This document shows, in pieces, positions 1 through 7,316 of a stretch of DNA of 21,602 nt; positions within the stretch are counted from its first letter, which is position 1, and the number at the start of each line of letters is the position of its first letter. The DNA comes from Pseudomonadota bacterium (GTDB lineage Bacteria > Pseudomonadota > Alphaproteobacteria > Caulobacterales > Caulobacteraceae). The notes below the pieces were generated by a model. It had not been told where the DNA came from. It worked only from the letters and a program-made list of their open reading frames with translations, and searched no databases. The position numbers and the translations under genes are program-made. Where the stretch lies: positions 1 to 21,602 of the forward strand of contig JAEYTA010000172.1 in the NCBI GenBank assembly GCA_023434265.1. Direction: 5' to 3'.

Positions 1-120
1 GCGCAAGGCCGCCTCGGGCTCGGCCGCCGGGGACGGGGCGGCCGCGGGGGTCTGGCTGCAGCCGCCGACCGCCAGGGCGAGGCCGAGGGACAGCAGGAGG
101 AGCGGACGCGCCGGAACCAT
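1..120 (-). CDS. Lipoprotein, N-terminal fragment (runs off left edge)
   Basis: Forty codons read leftwards from an ATG at 120-118 and continue beyond the window. The N-terminus is MVPARPLLLLSLGLA, a short positive region and a leucine-rich hydrophobic core. A lipobox (V-G-G-C) follows, with Cys20 as the predicted lipidated residue, then a proline/alanine-rich linker typical of exported lipoproteins. A GGAG-like ribosome binding site lies just upstream (TTGGAGCC before the ATG). The gene is divergent from legB. Only the signal peptide and linker are present, so no function can be assigned; it may be unrelated to the sugar operon. Confidence 0.7.
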   Translation of the reverse strand, partial: MVPARPLLLLSLGLALAVGGCSQTPAAAPSPAAEPEAALR

Positions 121-231
121 GGCTCCAACAACACCATCCGCCGCCGGCTGGCAACGCCGCGCGTCTCCGCCTTTCCGGTTCCTTAACGGGCGTTCATCAC
201 GTTGGAGACAGGCGGGGCGTGGGACGATTCG
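121..231. promoter_or_regulatory. Divergent intergenic region between lipoprotein and legB
   Basis: This 111-base gap separates two divergent genes and must hold promoters for both. The least GC-rich part lies at about 176-205. I could not fit a convincing -35/-10 pair, so only its position argues for promoter function. Confidence 0.35.
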
Positions 232-1242
232 ATGAAGCTGGACGGCAAGCGCATCCTGGTCACGGGGGCCGACGGGTTCATCGGCTCGCATCTGACCGAG
301 CGGCTGGTCGCGCGCGGCTGCGAGGTACGCGCCTTCGTCCAGTACAACAGCCTGGGCAGCTGGGGCTGGCTGGACGGGAGCCCGGCCGGGGTCCGCAAGG
401 GGCTGGACGTCTTCGCCGGCGACGTGCGCGACCCGCACGGGGTGCGCACGGCCATGACCGGCTGCGACGTGGTGCTGCACCTCGCCGCCCTGATCGCCAT
501 TCCCTACAGCTACCACTCGCCGCAGACCTATGTGGAGACCAACGTCCTCGGCACGCTGAACATCGTGCAGGCCGCGCGGGACCTGGGCGTCGAGCGGGTG
601 GTCCACACCTCGACCAGCGAGGTCTACGGCACCGCCCGCTTCGTGCCGATCACCGAGGCGCACCCGCTGCAGGGCCAGTCGCCCTACTCGGCTTCCAAGA
701 TCGGGGCCGACCAGATCGCGCTGAGCTTCCACGCCGCCTTCGGCACGCCGGTGACGGTGATCCGGCCGTTCAACACCTACGGCCCGCGACAGTCGGCCCG
801 GGCGGTGATCCCGACGGTGATCAGCCAGATCGCCGCGGGCGCTTCCGAAATCCGGCTGGGCTCGCTGCATCCGACGCGGGACTTCACCTTCGTCGGCGAC
901 ACGGCGCGCGCCTTCGAGGCCCTGGCGGAATGCGACGCGGCCGTGGGGCAGACGGTCAACGCCGGCAGCGAGTTCGAGGTATCGATCGGCGACACGGCGA
1001 TGACGATCATCGAGCTGATGGGCCGCGAGGTCCGGATCGTCACCGACGACCAGCGTCTGCGGCCCGAGGCCAGCGAGGTCGAGCGCCTGTGGGCCGACAG
1101 CGGGCGGATGCGCGCCCTGACCGGCTGGACGCCGGACTACGGCGGCGGCGAGGGCTTCCGGCGCGGGCTGAAGAAGACCATCGACTGGTTCACCGACCCG
1201 GCCAACCTGGCCCGCTACAAGCCCGACCGGTACGTGCTGTGA
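232..1242 (+). CDS. legB: LegB-type NAD-dependent nucleotide-sugar 4,6-dehydratase
   Basis: A 336-residue extended SDR enzyme predicted to convert GDP- (or UDP-) GlcNAc to the 4-keto-6-deoxy sugar, an early step of legionaminic acid synthesis in the cytoplasm. The NAD-binding motif GADGFIG is at residues 12-18, the S/T region TSTSEVYG at about 126-133 and the catalytic Tyr152-x-x-x-Lys156 (YSASK) follows. The stretch VQYNSLGSWGWLD and the ending KPDRYVL resemble LegB proteins as I recall them. The reading frame extends to a TTG at 202, but the ATG at 232 gives the N-terminus MKLDGKRILVTGADGF expected for the family, so I chose it. The ribosome binding site is weak (GGCGGGG). The stop overlaps the GTG start of the next gene by four bases. 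PseB or another 4,6-dehydratase is less likely because of the neuC-neuB-ptmE neighbours. Confidence 0.85.
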   Translation: MKLDGKRILVTGADGFIGSHLTERLVARGCEVRAFVQYNSLGSWGWLDGSPAGVRKGLDVFAGDVRDPHGVRTAMTGCDVVLHLAALIAIPYSYHSPQTYVETNVLGTLNIVQAARDLGVERVVHTSTSEVYGTARFVPITEAHPLQGQSPYSASKIGADQIALSFHAAFGTPVTVIRPFNTYGPRQSARAVIPTVISQIAAGASEIRLGSLHPTRDFTFVGDTARAFEALAECDAAVGQTVNAGSEFEVSIGDTAMTIIELMGREVRIVTDDQRLRPEASEVERLWADSGRMRALTGWTPDYGGGEGFRRGLKKTIDWFTDPANLARYKPDRYVL

Positions 1243-2393
1243 CGCGCAAGGTCGCCGTCGTCACCGGGACGCGGGCCGACTACGGCCTGCTGCAGTGGGT
1301 GATGCACGAGATCCGCGCGGCGGCCGACCTCGAGTTGCAGCTGATCGTCACCGGGTCGCATCTGGAGCCGCGCTTCGGGATGACGGTGGAGCAGATCGAG
1401 GCCGACGGCTTCGCCGTCGACGCGCGCGTGCCGCTGGGGCTGGACGGCGACGCGCCGGGCGAGGTGGTCCGCGCCATGGGGCGCTGCCTGACCGGGGTGT
1501 CGGACGTGATCGAGCGGCTGGGCCCGGACCTGATGCTGGTGCTGGGCGACCGCTACGAGATTCTCGCCGTGGCCGAGGCGGCGATGATCCACGGCGTGCC
1601 GCTGGTCCACATCGCGGGCGGCGACGTCACCGAGGGGGCCTTCGACGAGTCGATCCGCCACGCACTGACCAAGCTGGCCCATCTGCACCTGACCACCACC
1701 GAAGAGGCCGCGGCGCGAGTGGCGCGCATGGGCGAGGAGCCATGGCGCATCCACGTGGTCGGCAGTCCGGGGCTGGACCAGTTGCGCCGGCTGGAGTTGC
1801 TGGAGGGCGAGGCGCTGGAGGCGGCGCTTGGGGCGTCGCTCGGCAGGCGCAATCTGCTGGTGACGCATCATCCGGTGACGCTGGAAGCGGATCGGGGGCT
1901 GGCCGGGTTCGGGGCCCTGCTCGCCGCGCTGGACGCCCTGCCGCGCGAGATCGTGAAATGGGTCACGCGACCCAACGCCGACCCCGGCGGGGGCGCGGTC
2001 GAGGCGGCGCTGGACCGGTGGGCGGCCGGGCGGGAGGACGTGCATGTCTTCGCCTCGCTGGGGCAGCTGCGCTATCTGTCCCTGATGGCCCAGGTCGATG
2101 CGGTGGTCGGCAACTCCTCGAGCGGTCTCTACGAGGCGCCGTCGCTGGGCGTGCCGACGGTCGACGTCGGCGACCGCCAGAAGGGGCGGCTGGCGGCGGC
2201 CTCGGTGATTCACTGCCGGGCCGAGCCGACGGCCATCGCCGACGCCATCCGCCGGGCGTTCGAGATGGACTGCGCCGGGGTGAAGAACCCCTATGGCGAC
2301 GGCGACAGCGCGCGGCGCATTGTCGAGGTCCTGCGCGGCGCGCCGGACCGCCCGACCTTGCTGGCCAAGCGCTTCCACGAGGCGGCGTCGTGA
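1239..2393 (+). CDS. legG: UDP-/GDP-sugar 2-epimerase, hydrolysing (NeuC/LegG family)
   Basis: A 384-residue enzyme of the hydrolysing UDP-GlcNAc 2-epimerase family. It should remove the nucleotide and invert C2 to give the 6-deoxy-diacetamido-mannose-type precursor of legionaminic acid. The signature TGTRADYGL lies at residues 9-17, GDRYE at 103-107, and HIAGGDVTEGAFDESIRHALTK spans about 124-145. A phosphate/nucleotide-binding NSSSGLYEAP segment and a (V)GDRQKGR motif are near the C-terminus; all are typical of NeuC/LegG. The start is the GTG at 1239, whose last two bases lie within the stop of legB (GTGA overlap), implying translational coupling. The stop overlaps the GTG of legI in the same way. 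A sialic-acid NeuC acting on UDP-GlcNAc is the alternative; LegB and PtmE favour the legionaminic route. Confidence 0.87.
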   Translation: MTRKVAVVTGTRADYGLLQWVMHEIRAAADLELQLIVTGSHLEPRFGMTVEQIEADGFAVDARVPLGLDGDAPGEVVRAMGRCLTGVSDVIERLGPDLMLVLGDRYEILAVAEAAMIHGVPLVHIAGGDVTEGAFDESIRHALTKLAHLHLTTTEEAAARVARMGEEPWRIHVVGSPGLDQLRRLELLEGEALEAALGASLGRRNLLVTHHPVTLEADRGLAGFGALLAALDALPREIVKWVTRPNADPGGGAVEAALDRWAAGREDVHVFASLGQLRYLSLMAQVDAVVGNSSSGLYEAPSLGVPTVDVGDRQKGRLAAASVIHCRAEPTAIADAIRRAFEMDCAGVKNPYGDGDSARRIVEVLRGAPDRPTLLAKRFHEAAS

Positions 2394-3466
2394 GCGGCCG
2401 GGTCTTCGTCATCGCCGAGGCGGGGGTGAACCACGACGGCTCGCTGGACGACGCCCTCCGCCTCGTCGACGTCGCCGCCGAGGCCGGCGCCGACGCGGTC
2501 AAGTTCCAGACCTTCGACGCGGCGCAGCTGGTCACCGATCGGGCCGCCAAGGCCGCCTACCAGGCCCGCAACACCGGCGCCGACGACGGCCAGCTGGCCA
2601 TGCTGCGGGCCCTGGAGCTGGGTCGCGACGCCCACCGTGCGCTGGCGCGTCGAGCCGAGGCCCGGGGCGTGCGCTTCATGTCGACGGCCTTCGACATGGA
2701 CAGCCTCGACTTTCTCGCCGGGCTGGGCATGCCGGCGATCAAGATCCCCTCGGGCGACCTGACCTGGGGGGCCATGCTGCTGAAGGCGTCGCGGCTGGGC
2801 CTTCCGCTGATCGTCTCCACCGGCATGGCCACGCTCGAAGAGATCGGCGAGGCGCTGGCGGTGATCGCCTTCGCCCTGACGCGCGAGGGCCTGCCGTCCG
2901 GCGCCGACGATCTCGGGACCGCCTTCGCCGATCTGGAGGCGCAGGCGGCGCTGCGCGAGCGGGTCACCCTGCTGCACTGCACGACCGAGTATCCGGCGCC
3001 GCTGGCGGCCGTAAACCTGCGCGCCATGGACGTGATGCGGGAGACCTTCGGCCTGCCGGTCGGCTATTCCGACCATACGTCGGGGACGACGGTGGCCATC
3101 GCGGCGGCGGCGCGGGGGGCGACGGTGATCGAGAAGCATTTCACCCTCGACCGCACACGGCCCGGCCCGGACCACGCGGCCTCGCTGGAGCCGGAGGAGC
3201 TGGCCGCTATGGTCGCCGCCGTCCGCGACGTCGAGACGGCGCTGGGCGAGGCGCGCAAGTCCCCGGCGGCCGCGGAGGTCGCCAACCGCGTCATCGCCCG
3301 GCGCAGCCTCGTCGCCGCCCGACCGATCGCGGCGGGCGAGCCGTTCAACCTCGACAATCTCACCGCCAAGCGTCCGGCGGACGGGCTGTCGCCGATGGCG
3401 ATCTGGCCGCTGCTGGGCCAGCCGTCGGCCCGGGCCTGGGCCGAGGACGAGGCGATCGAGGCATGA
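2390..3466 (+). CDS. legI: N-acetylneuraminate/legionaminate synthase (NeuB/LegI family)
   Basis: A 358-residue synthase that condenses a C6 amino sugar with phosphoenolpyruvate to form a nine-carbon nonulosonic acid. The TIM-barrel NeuB domain starts at once with FVIAEAGVNHDGSL (residues 6-19). It continues with DAVKFQTF (36-43), KIPSGDL (118-124), STGMATLEEI (143-152), LHCTTEYPAP (195-204) and GYSDHTSGT (225-233), then the metal/PEP-site region EKHFTLDR (248-255). A C-terminal antifreeze-like SAF domain runs from about 300 to 355. GTG at 2390 is the natural start because it overlaps the legG stop and gives the usual family N-terminus. The stop overlaps an ATG that opens a 14-codon ORF before ptmE. 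Legionaminate rather than neuraminate or pseudaminate is inferred from the neighbours. Confidence 0.88.
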   Translation: MSGRVFVIAEAGVNHDGSLDDALRLVDVAAEAGADAVKFQTFDAAQLVTDRAAKAAYQARNTGADDGQLAMLRALELGRDAHRALARRAEARGVRFMSTAFDMDSLDFLAGLGMPAIKIPSGDLTWGAMLLKASRLGLPLIVSTGMATLEEIGEALAVIAFALTREGLPSGADDLGTAFADLEAQAALRERVTLLHCTTEYPAPLAAVNLRAMDVMRETFGLPVGYSDHTSGTTVAIAAAARGATVIEKHFTLDRTRPGPDHAASLEPEELAAMVAAVRDVETALGEARKSPAAAEVANRVIARRSLVAARPIAAGEPFNLDNLTAKRPADGLSPMAIWPLLGQPSARAWAEDEAIEA

Positions 3467-3507
3467 GCCGGCGAGCGGGCGGGGCCCCGAGGGGGAGGCG
3501 AGCATGA
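3463..3507 (+). other. Possible 14-residue coupling micro-ORF between legI and ptmE
   Basis: An ATG overlapping the legI stop (ATGA) opens a 14-codon frame, MSRRAGGAPRGRRA, whose TGA overlaps the ATG of ptmE, again as ATGA. The ptmE ribosome binding site GGAGG (3494-3498) lies inside it. The peptide is basic and low in complexity, so it may be a by-product of GC-rich DNA. The two overlaps could still carry ribosomes across the 37-base gap. Confidence 0.25.
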
Positions 3508-4553
3508 AGGACTGGCAGAGGTCGCTGATCGGGCCGGAGGCGACGTTCCGGGACGCGCTGAAGGCCATCGACGCCACCGGCGCCGGCATGGCTCTCATCG
3601 TCGGCGACGATCGCCGGCTGATCGGGGTGCTGTCGGACGGCGACCTGCGCCGGGCCCTGATCCGCGGGGCCGGGCTGGAGGATGCGGCCGTCGGCGCCGC
3701 CAATCGCGAGCCGCTGTGCATCGACCAGCATCAGGACCGCGCCGCGACGCTGGCCATGCTGCGCGCCCACAGCCTGCGCCAGCTGCCGGTGCTGGACGGC
3801 GAGCGGCGGGTCGTCGGCCTGACCACGGTGTCGGACTTCCTGAACATCCCGGTGCGCAGCAATCCGGTGGTGATCATGGCCGGCGGCAAGGGGGAGCGGC
3901 TGGCGGAGCTGACCCGCGACACGCCCAAGCCCATGCTCAAGGTCGGCCCCCGACCGATCCTCGACACCATCGTCGGCAACCTGGCCGGGCAGGGGTTCCG
4001 TCATTTCTGGCTGGCGGTGAACTACAAGGCCGATCAGATCGAGCGCCACTTCGGCGACGGGTCTGCGCTGGGCCTGGACATCCGCTACCTGCGCGAGACC
4101 AAGCCGCTGGGCACCTGCGGGGCGCTGGCGCTGATGCCGACGCCGGACGAGCCGTTCGTGGTCACCAACGGCGACGTGCTGGCCAAGGTGGACTACGGCC
4201 ATGTGCTGGACTCGCACATCGAGGCCGGGGCCGACGCCACGGTAGTGGTGCGCGACTACCAGATGCAGGTGCCATTCGGGGTGATCGACGCCGACGAGGG
4301 CCTGATCCTGCGCATCAAGGAGAAGCCGACCCAGAGCTACACCATAAGCGCGGGGGCCTATGTCCTCTCGCCCTCGGCGCCGGGTCTCGTGCCGCGCGAC
4401 GCCTACCACGACATGCCCGCCCTGCTGGCCGACATGATCGCCCGGGGGCTGAAGGTGCGGCAGCAGTGGGCGGAAGGCTACTGGATGGACATCGGGCGGC
4501 CCCCGGACTATGCGCAGGCGAACGCCGATTTTGGTTCCGTGTTCGGGGGTTAG
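3504..4553 (+). CDS. ptmE: CBS-domain sugar-1-phosphate nucleotidyltransferase (PtmE type)
   Basis: A 349-residue two-part protein. Residues 1 to about 115 form a pair of CBS repeats (VGDDRRLIGVLSDGDLRR and LDGERRVVGLTTVSDF are the typical segments). Residues 120-349 form a nucleotidyltransferase with MAGGKGERL at 125-133 and PKPMLKVGPRPIL at 141-153. TNGDVL supplies the metal-binding Asp, and the C-terminal EGYWMDIGRPPDY motif is present. The architecture matches Campylobacter PtmE, which makes GDP-glucosamine from GlcN-1-P at the entry of the GDP-linked legionaminic acid pathway. Regulation by an adenine nucleotide through the CBS pair is plausible family knowledge, not shown here. GGAGG at 3494-3498, five bases before the ATG, fixes the start. 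It is the last biosynthetic gene of the operon. Confidence 0.82.
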   Translation: MKDWQRSLIGPEATFRDALKAIDATGAGMALIVGDDRRLIGVLSDGDLRRALIRGAGLEDAAVGAANREPLCIDQHQDRAATLAMLRAHSLRQLPVLDGERRVVGLTTVSDFLNIPVRSNPVVIMAGGKGERLAELTRDTPKPMLKVGPRPILDTIVGNLAGQGFRHFWLAVNYKADQIERHFGDGSALGLDIRYLRETKPLGTCGALALMPTPDEPFVVTNGDVLAKVDYGHVLDSHIEAGADATVVVRDYQMQVPFGVIDADEGLILRIKEKPTQSYTISAGAYVLSPSAPGLVPRDAYHDMPALLADMIARGLKVRQQWAEGYWMDIGRPPDYAQANADFGSVFGG

Positions 4554-4562
4554 GCGCAACCG

Positions 4563-4580
4563 GGCCGCCCTCTTGCGGCC
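4563..4580 (+). terminator. Weak hairpin after ptmE
   Basis: A perfect 6-bp GC stem (GGCCGC at 4563-4568, GCGGCC at 4575-4580) with a CCTCTT loop lies nine bases after the ptmE stop. It has no following T-run, so any terminator role is weak or Rho-assisted. Confidence 0.35.
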
Positions 4581-4664
4581 TCAGGATCCGGATAGCAGAG
4601 CAGTGGCGATCCCTTACTCTGGCAAGGATGACTGGCGGCCCCGCGGCGGCCGCGACCGTGAAGC

Positions 4665-5510
4665 ATGATCTCGAGCCTTTTCAGACGCAGATCGAAGACC
4701 GCCGCTCCGGCTCATCCGGAGACGCCCCGGGGCGTCGCCGTCTGGGCCATTGGCGACGTGCACGGCCGTCTCGACCTGCTGAGGCCGCTGGTCGAGGCGA
4801 TCATGGGCGACGCCGCCGCCGCGCCGGTCGAGCGCAAGGTGGTGATCTTCCTCGGCGACTACGTCGATCGCGGCCCGGACTCCCGGGGCGTGATCCGCTA
4901 CCTGGTCGACCTGCCGCGCGATCAGGGCATCGAATGGCGCTTCCTGAAGGGCAACCACGAGGAGGCGATGCTCGACTTCCTCGCCGACCCCGCCGCCGGC
5001 GCCCGCTGGTGCGAGTACGGCGGCGACGCGGCGCTGCGCTCGTACGGCCTGCGGCCGCCGGACCTCAAGCACAGGGTCGAGGCCTGGGCGCGCGTGGCGG
5101 CGGACCTAGACCACGCCCTCGACGCCCGCGAGCGCGCCTTCCTCGAGGCGCTGGAGCTGAGCATCACGCTCGGCGACTATTTCTTCGCCCACGCCGGAGC
5201 CCGGCCGGGCCAGCCCCTGGACCAGCAGAGCGACCACGATCTCATGTGGATCCGCAACAGCTTCCTGCACAGCGAGGTCGAGTTCGACAAGGTGATCGTC
5301 CACGGCCACACGCCGACCCGCGACGTCCACGTCGACCGCCGGCGCATCGGCGCCGACACCAAGGCCTACGACAGCGGCGTGCTGAGCGCGGTGCGGCTGG
5401 CGGGGCGGACACGGGTGGTGGTGCAGGCGATCCGCCAGGCGGACGCCGAACCGGGCGAGCCTGTCCACATCCGCGCCCAGGCGCTGGACGCGCCGGTCGC
5501 CGCCGCCTGA
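4665..5510 (+). CDS. PPP-family metallophosphoesterase (Ser/Thr/Tyr protein phosphatase-like)
   Basis: A 281-residue calcineurin-like phosphoesterase. All metal-site signatures are present in order: GDVHGR (30-35), GDYVDRG (64-70), GNHE (96-99), HAG (175-177) and HGHTP (212-216). This set marks the bacterial PPP group (lambda phosphatase/PrpA/ApaH relatives); a protein phosphatase and a diadenosine-tetraphosphate hydrolase are both possible. A basic N-terminal segment (FRRRSK) and proline-rich linker precede the domain; no signal peptide is seen, so it is cytoplasmic. The start at 4665 has only a poor ribosome binding site. It lies 111 bases after ptmE on the same strand and converges with the polymerase gene. 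Its presence in a locus with a Wzc-type tyrosine kinase suggests, but does not show, a regulatory role in export. Confidence 0.82.
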   Translation: MISSLFRRRSKTAAPAHPETPRGVAVWAIGDVHGRLDLLRPLVEAIMGDAAAAPVERKVVIFLGDYVDRGPDSRGVIRYLVDLPRDQGIEWRFLKGNHEEAMLDFLADPAAGARWCEYGGDAALRSYGLRPPDLKHRVEAWARVAADLDHALDARERAFLEALELSITLGDYFFAHAGARPGQPLDQQSDHDLMWIRNSFLHSEVEFDKVIVHGHTPTRDVHVDRRRIGADTKAYDSGVLSAVRLAGRTRVVVQAIRQADAEPGEPVHIRAQALDAPVAAA

Positions 5511-5537
5511 ACCGCCGGCGGCCGGGCCCTCAGGCGG
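5503..5537. terminator. Inverted repeat between convergent genes
   Basis: CCGCCTGA (5503-5510) and TCAGGCGG (5530-5537) are perfect inverted 8-base arms. Each contains the stop codon of one of the two convergent genes. The 19-base spacer includes the palindrome CCGCCGGCGG (5512-5521). The arrangement suits a bidirectional terminator, although no T-run is present on either strand. Confidence 0.4.
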
Positions 5538-6909
5538 AGCGTCGCTGCGGCGCCGGTCCAGCCAGTTCGGCGTCGGTGCGGCCGGCCAGTTCCAGCAGGG
5601 CGCAGCACAGGGCGAACATCACGGCGATGGTCTCGGTGCGCAGCGGGTAGTCGACCGCCGAATGCAGCAGGATCGCGCCGATGGCGATGCTGGCGGCGCG
5701 CTGCAGGTCCCGGGCGGTCGACGGGCGCGCCCGCCACGCCGTCCACGACCGGCGGCCGAACCAGACGAGGAAGGCGACCAGCACGCCGGCGCCGAGCCAG
5801 CCCGTCTCCAGCCAGGTCTCGAGATATTCGTTGTGGGCCTGGTTGAAATAGGTGGCGTCCAGACGGGCCAGCGGTTCGACGGAGCGATAGACGGCGTCGA
5901 ACGACCCGATGCCCGAGCCGAGCGGCAGGTAGGCGTCGGCGGCCTGGGCGACCACCGGCCAGTTCTCGAAACGGCCTTCCTGGCTGTCGATGAGCTCGAA
6001 GCGGGCGAGGATGGGGTCCAGGGCGAAGACTCCGACCGCGATCAGGGCGGCGGTGACCGCGCCGACCATGACCAGCAGCAGCGGCGCCGGCCGCCCGCGG
6101 CCAGAGGCGATCCACGCCGCCAGCAGACTGCCGCCCAGCACCGGCCAGACCAGCAGGATGCCGGCCCGCGAGCGGATCACGCCGATGGCGATGACGATGA
6201 CGGCGATGACGACCGTGGCCAGCCACAGTCGGGACTTCGCGCCGTCGTGGCGCAGCCCGGCGGCGCCGAGGACGGCCGCGAAGGGCAGGGCGACCAGGCA
6301 CAGGGTGGCGAGATGGTTGCGGTTGGCGAAGAAGCCGACGACGCTGCCCCGGTCCGTGGTGGGCCACGGGTACAGGCCGACGCCGCCGCTGGCGAGCTGG
6401 GCGGCGCCGAATGCGATCGAGGCGAGCGTCAGGCCCAGCGCCAGCAGGACCAGACGTCGGCGGGTCTCGCCGCTGACGGCCAAGGCGCCGAGGAAGGCGG
6501 CGACCGGCGGCAGCAGGGCCAGGACGGAGCGCCAGGTCTTGTCGGGGGTCAGGCTGAGCGGGGTCCAGCCGGGCGCGACGCCGGCCAGCTCGAGCGCCAG
6601 CGCGGGCTCGGCGCGTCCGGGCAGACCCGTCCAGACGGCCGGCGGCAGCGGAACGAGCTGGAGCAGGGGAAGGGCCGCGGTGGCGGCGAGGATGCCGAAG
6701 GCCAGGGGATGACGGTTCAGCTCGCCCTGGCGGAGGAGGGCGAAAACGGCCAGCACCAGCAGGGGAAGGGCGGAGAGTTCGACGAGCGCCAGACGCAGCT
6801 CGTGCAGCCGGCTCGCCCCACCGGCCAGAAACGCGAAAGCCAGCAGGACCGCTGTTGCGATGGCAACGGAATCCCACTGGCCTTGTCTCGTCGCGATCAA
6901 CCCGCGCAC
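5530..6909 (-). CDS. O-antigen ligase/polymerase family membrane protein (Wzy/ExoQ-like)
   Basis: A 459-residue polytopic inner-membrane protein with about ten to twelve hydrophobic segments spread from residue 15 to 435. The conserved family region lies in its second half: GFFANRNHLA at 192-201, RSRAG at 246-250, and a large periplasmic loop ending in AHNEYLETWLETG (358-370), which holds the conserved His359. Members either polymerise repeat units or ligate glycans to lipid A core; the ExoQ/Wzy role fits the neighbouring wza-wzc genes better. The start is a GTG at 6909-6907 without a strong ribosome binding site. It lies 35 bases downstream of the small exported protein gene on the same strand, so the two are probably co-transcribed. 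Confidence 0.8.
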   Translation of the reverse strand: MRGLIATRQGQWDSVAIATAVLLAFAFLAGGASRLHELRLALVELSALPLLVLAVFALLRQGELNRHPLAFGILAATAALPLLQLVPLPPAVWTGLPGRAEPALALELAGVAPGWTPLSLTPDKTWRSVLALLPPVAAFLGALAVSGETRRRLVLLALGLTLASIAFGAAQLASGGVGLYPWPTTDRGSVVGFFANRNHLATLCLVALPFAAVLGAAGLRHDGAKSRLWLATVVIAVIVIAIGVIRSRAGILLVWPVLGGSLLAAWIASGRGRPAPLLLVMVGAVTAALIAVGVFALDPILARFELIDSQEGRFENWPVVAQAADAYLPLGSGIGSFDAVYRSVEPLARLDATYFNQAHNEYLETWLETGWLGAGVLVAFLVWFGRRSWTAWRARPSTARDLQRAASIAIGAILLHSAVDYPLRTETIAVMFALCCALLELAGRTDAELAGPAPQRRSA

Positions 6910-6944
6910 GGAAGAACGATCATCCCGGCGGGCTGGGGCGAAAC

Positions 6945-7172
6945 TCAGTCGCTCTCGCTGTCGTCGTCGGTGGCGACGACGATCGTGGCGACGACCACGG
7001 CGGCGCCGATGATCAGGACCGGAAGCGGAATGCCAGCGAATTCGCTGGATTCGCCCGAAGCAGCGCCGACGCGATCGCCGACGCGGGCAACGGCGCTGTT
7101 CGACCCGGCGGCGGCCGCCTGGCCGGCCACGAGCAGCAGACCCGCCGTGACGGCGGCGATAGTCTTACGCAT
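6945..7172 (-). CDS. Small exported single-helix protein with acidic tail
   Basis: A 75-residue protein. An N-terminal signal peptide (MRKTIAAVTAGLLLVAGQAAA, predicted cleavage after an A-x-A near residue 22) is followed by a short polar region. Next comes a hydrophobic helix of about 18 residues beginning at PLPVLIIGA, and a very acidic end, DDDSESD. The ATG at 7172-7170 is chosen over the in-frame TTG at 7187 because an AAGGGG ribosome binding site stands about six bases before it. Small proteins of this plan (signal, short linker, one helix, Asp/Ser tail) occur near exopolysaccharide genes of alphaproteobacteria as I recall, but I know no assigned function. Possible roles are a small partner of the polymerase downstream or a membrane-anchored regulator; both are inference. 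Confidence 0.72.
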   Translation of the reverse strand: MRKTIAAVTAGLLLVAGQAAAAGSNSAVARVGDRVGAASGESSEFAGIPLPVLIIGAAVVVATIVVATDDDSESD

Positions 7173-7229
7173 GCTAATCCCCTTCAAAAAGTTGACTGAC
7201 CGATCGCTAAGCAGCCGGCCTTCGATTGC

Positions 7230-7257
7230 CTATAAGCGGCCAAGATTTGGGAGGCAA
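7230..7257 (-). promoter_or_regulatory. Promoter candidate for the small exported protein and polymerase genes
   Basis: Reading the minus strand, TTGCCT (7257-7252) and TTATAG (7235-7230) are separated by 16 bases and lie about 60 bases before the ATG. The surrounding 7175-7275 stretch is clearly more AT-rich than the rest of the window. This is a reasonable housekeeping-type promoter by eye. Confidence 0.5.
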
Positions 7258-7316
7258 GCGAAAAAGTGTCGGATATCGCACGCAATGGTTGCGGGTGGAG
7301 CGGGTCGCAGCCGCCG

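Noticed and set aside
202..231. TTG start giving ten more residues on LegB
   Set aside because: No ribosome binding site before the TTG, and the family N-terminus begins at the ATG at 232.
6970..6995. Short direct repeat GTGGCGACGAC, twice, four bases apart
   Set aside because: It encodes the repeated Val-Val-Ala-Thr of the small protein's helix and is explained by codon use.
6945..7172. Reading the small exported protein as a PEP-CTERM or exosortase substrate
   Set aside because: There is a hydrophobic helix near the end but no Pro-Glu-Pro motif before it and an acidic rather than basic tail; no exosortase gene is seen in the window.
7261..7293. CGCAA/TTGCG hairpin followed on the minus strand by a T-run, as terminator of the wzc operon
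   Set aside because: The stem is only 5 bp and the T-run is about 15 bases further on, so the geometry does not fit an intrinsic terminator well.
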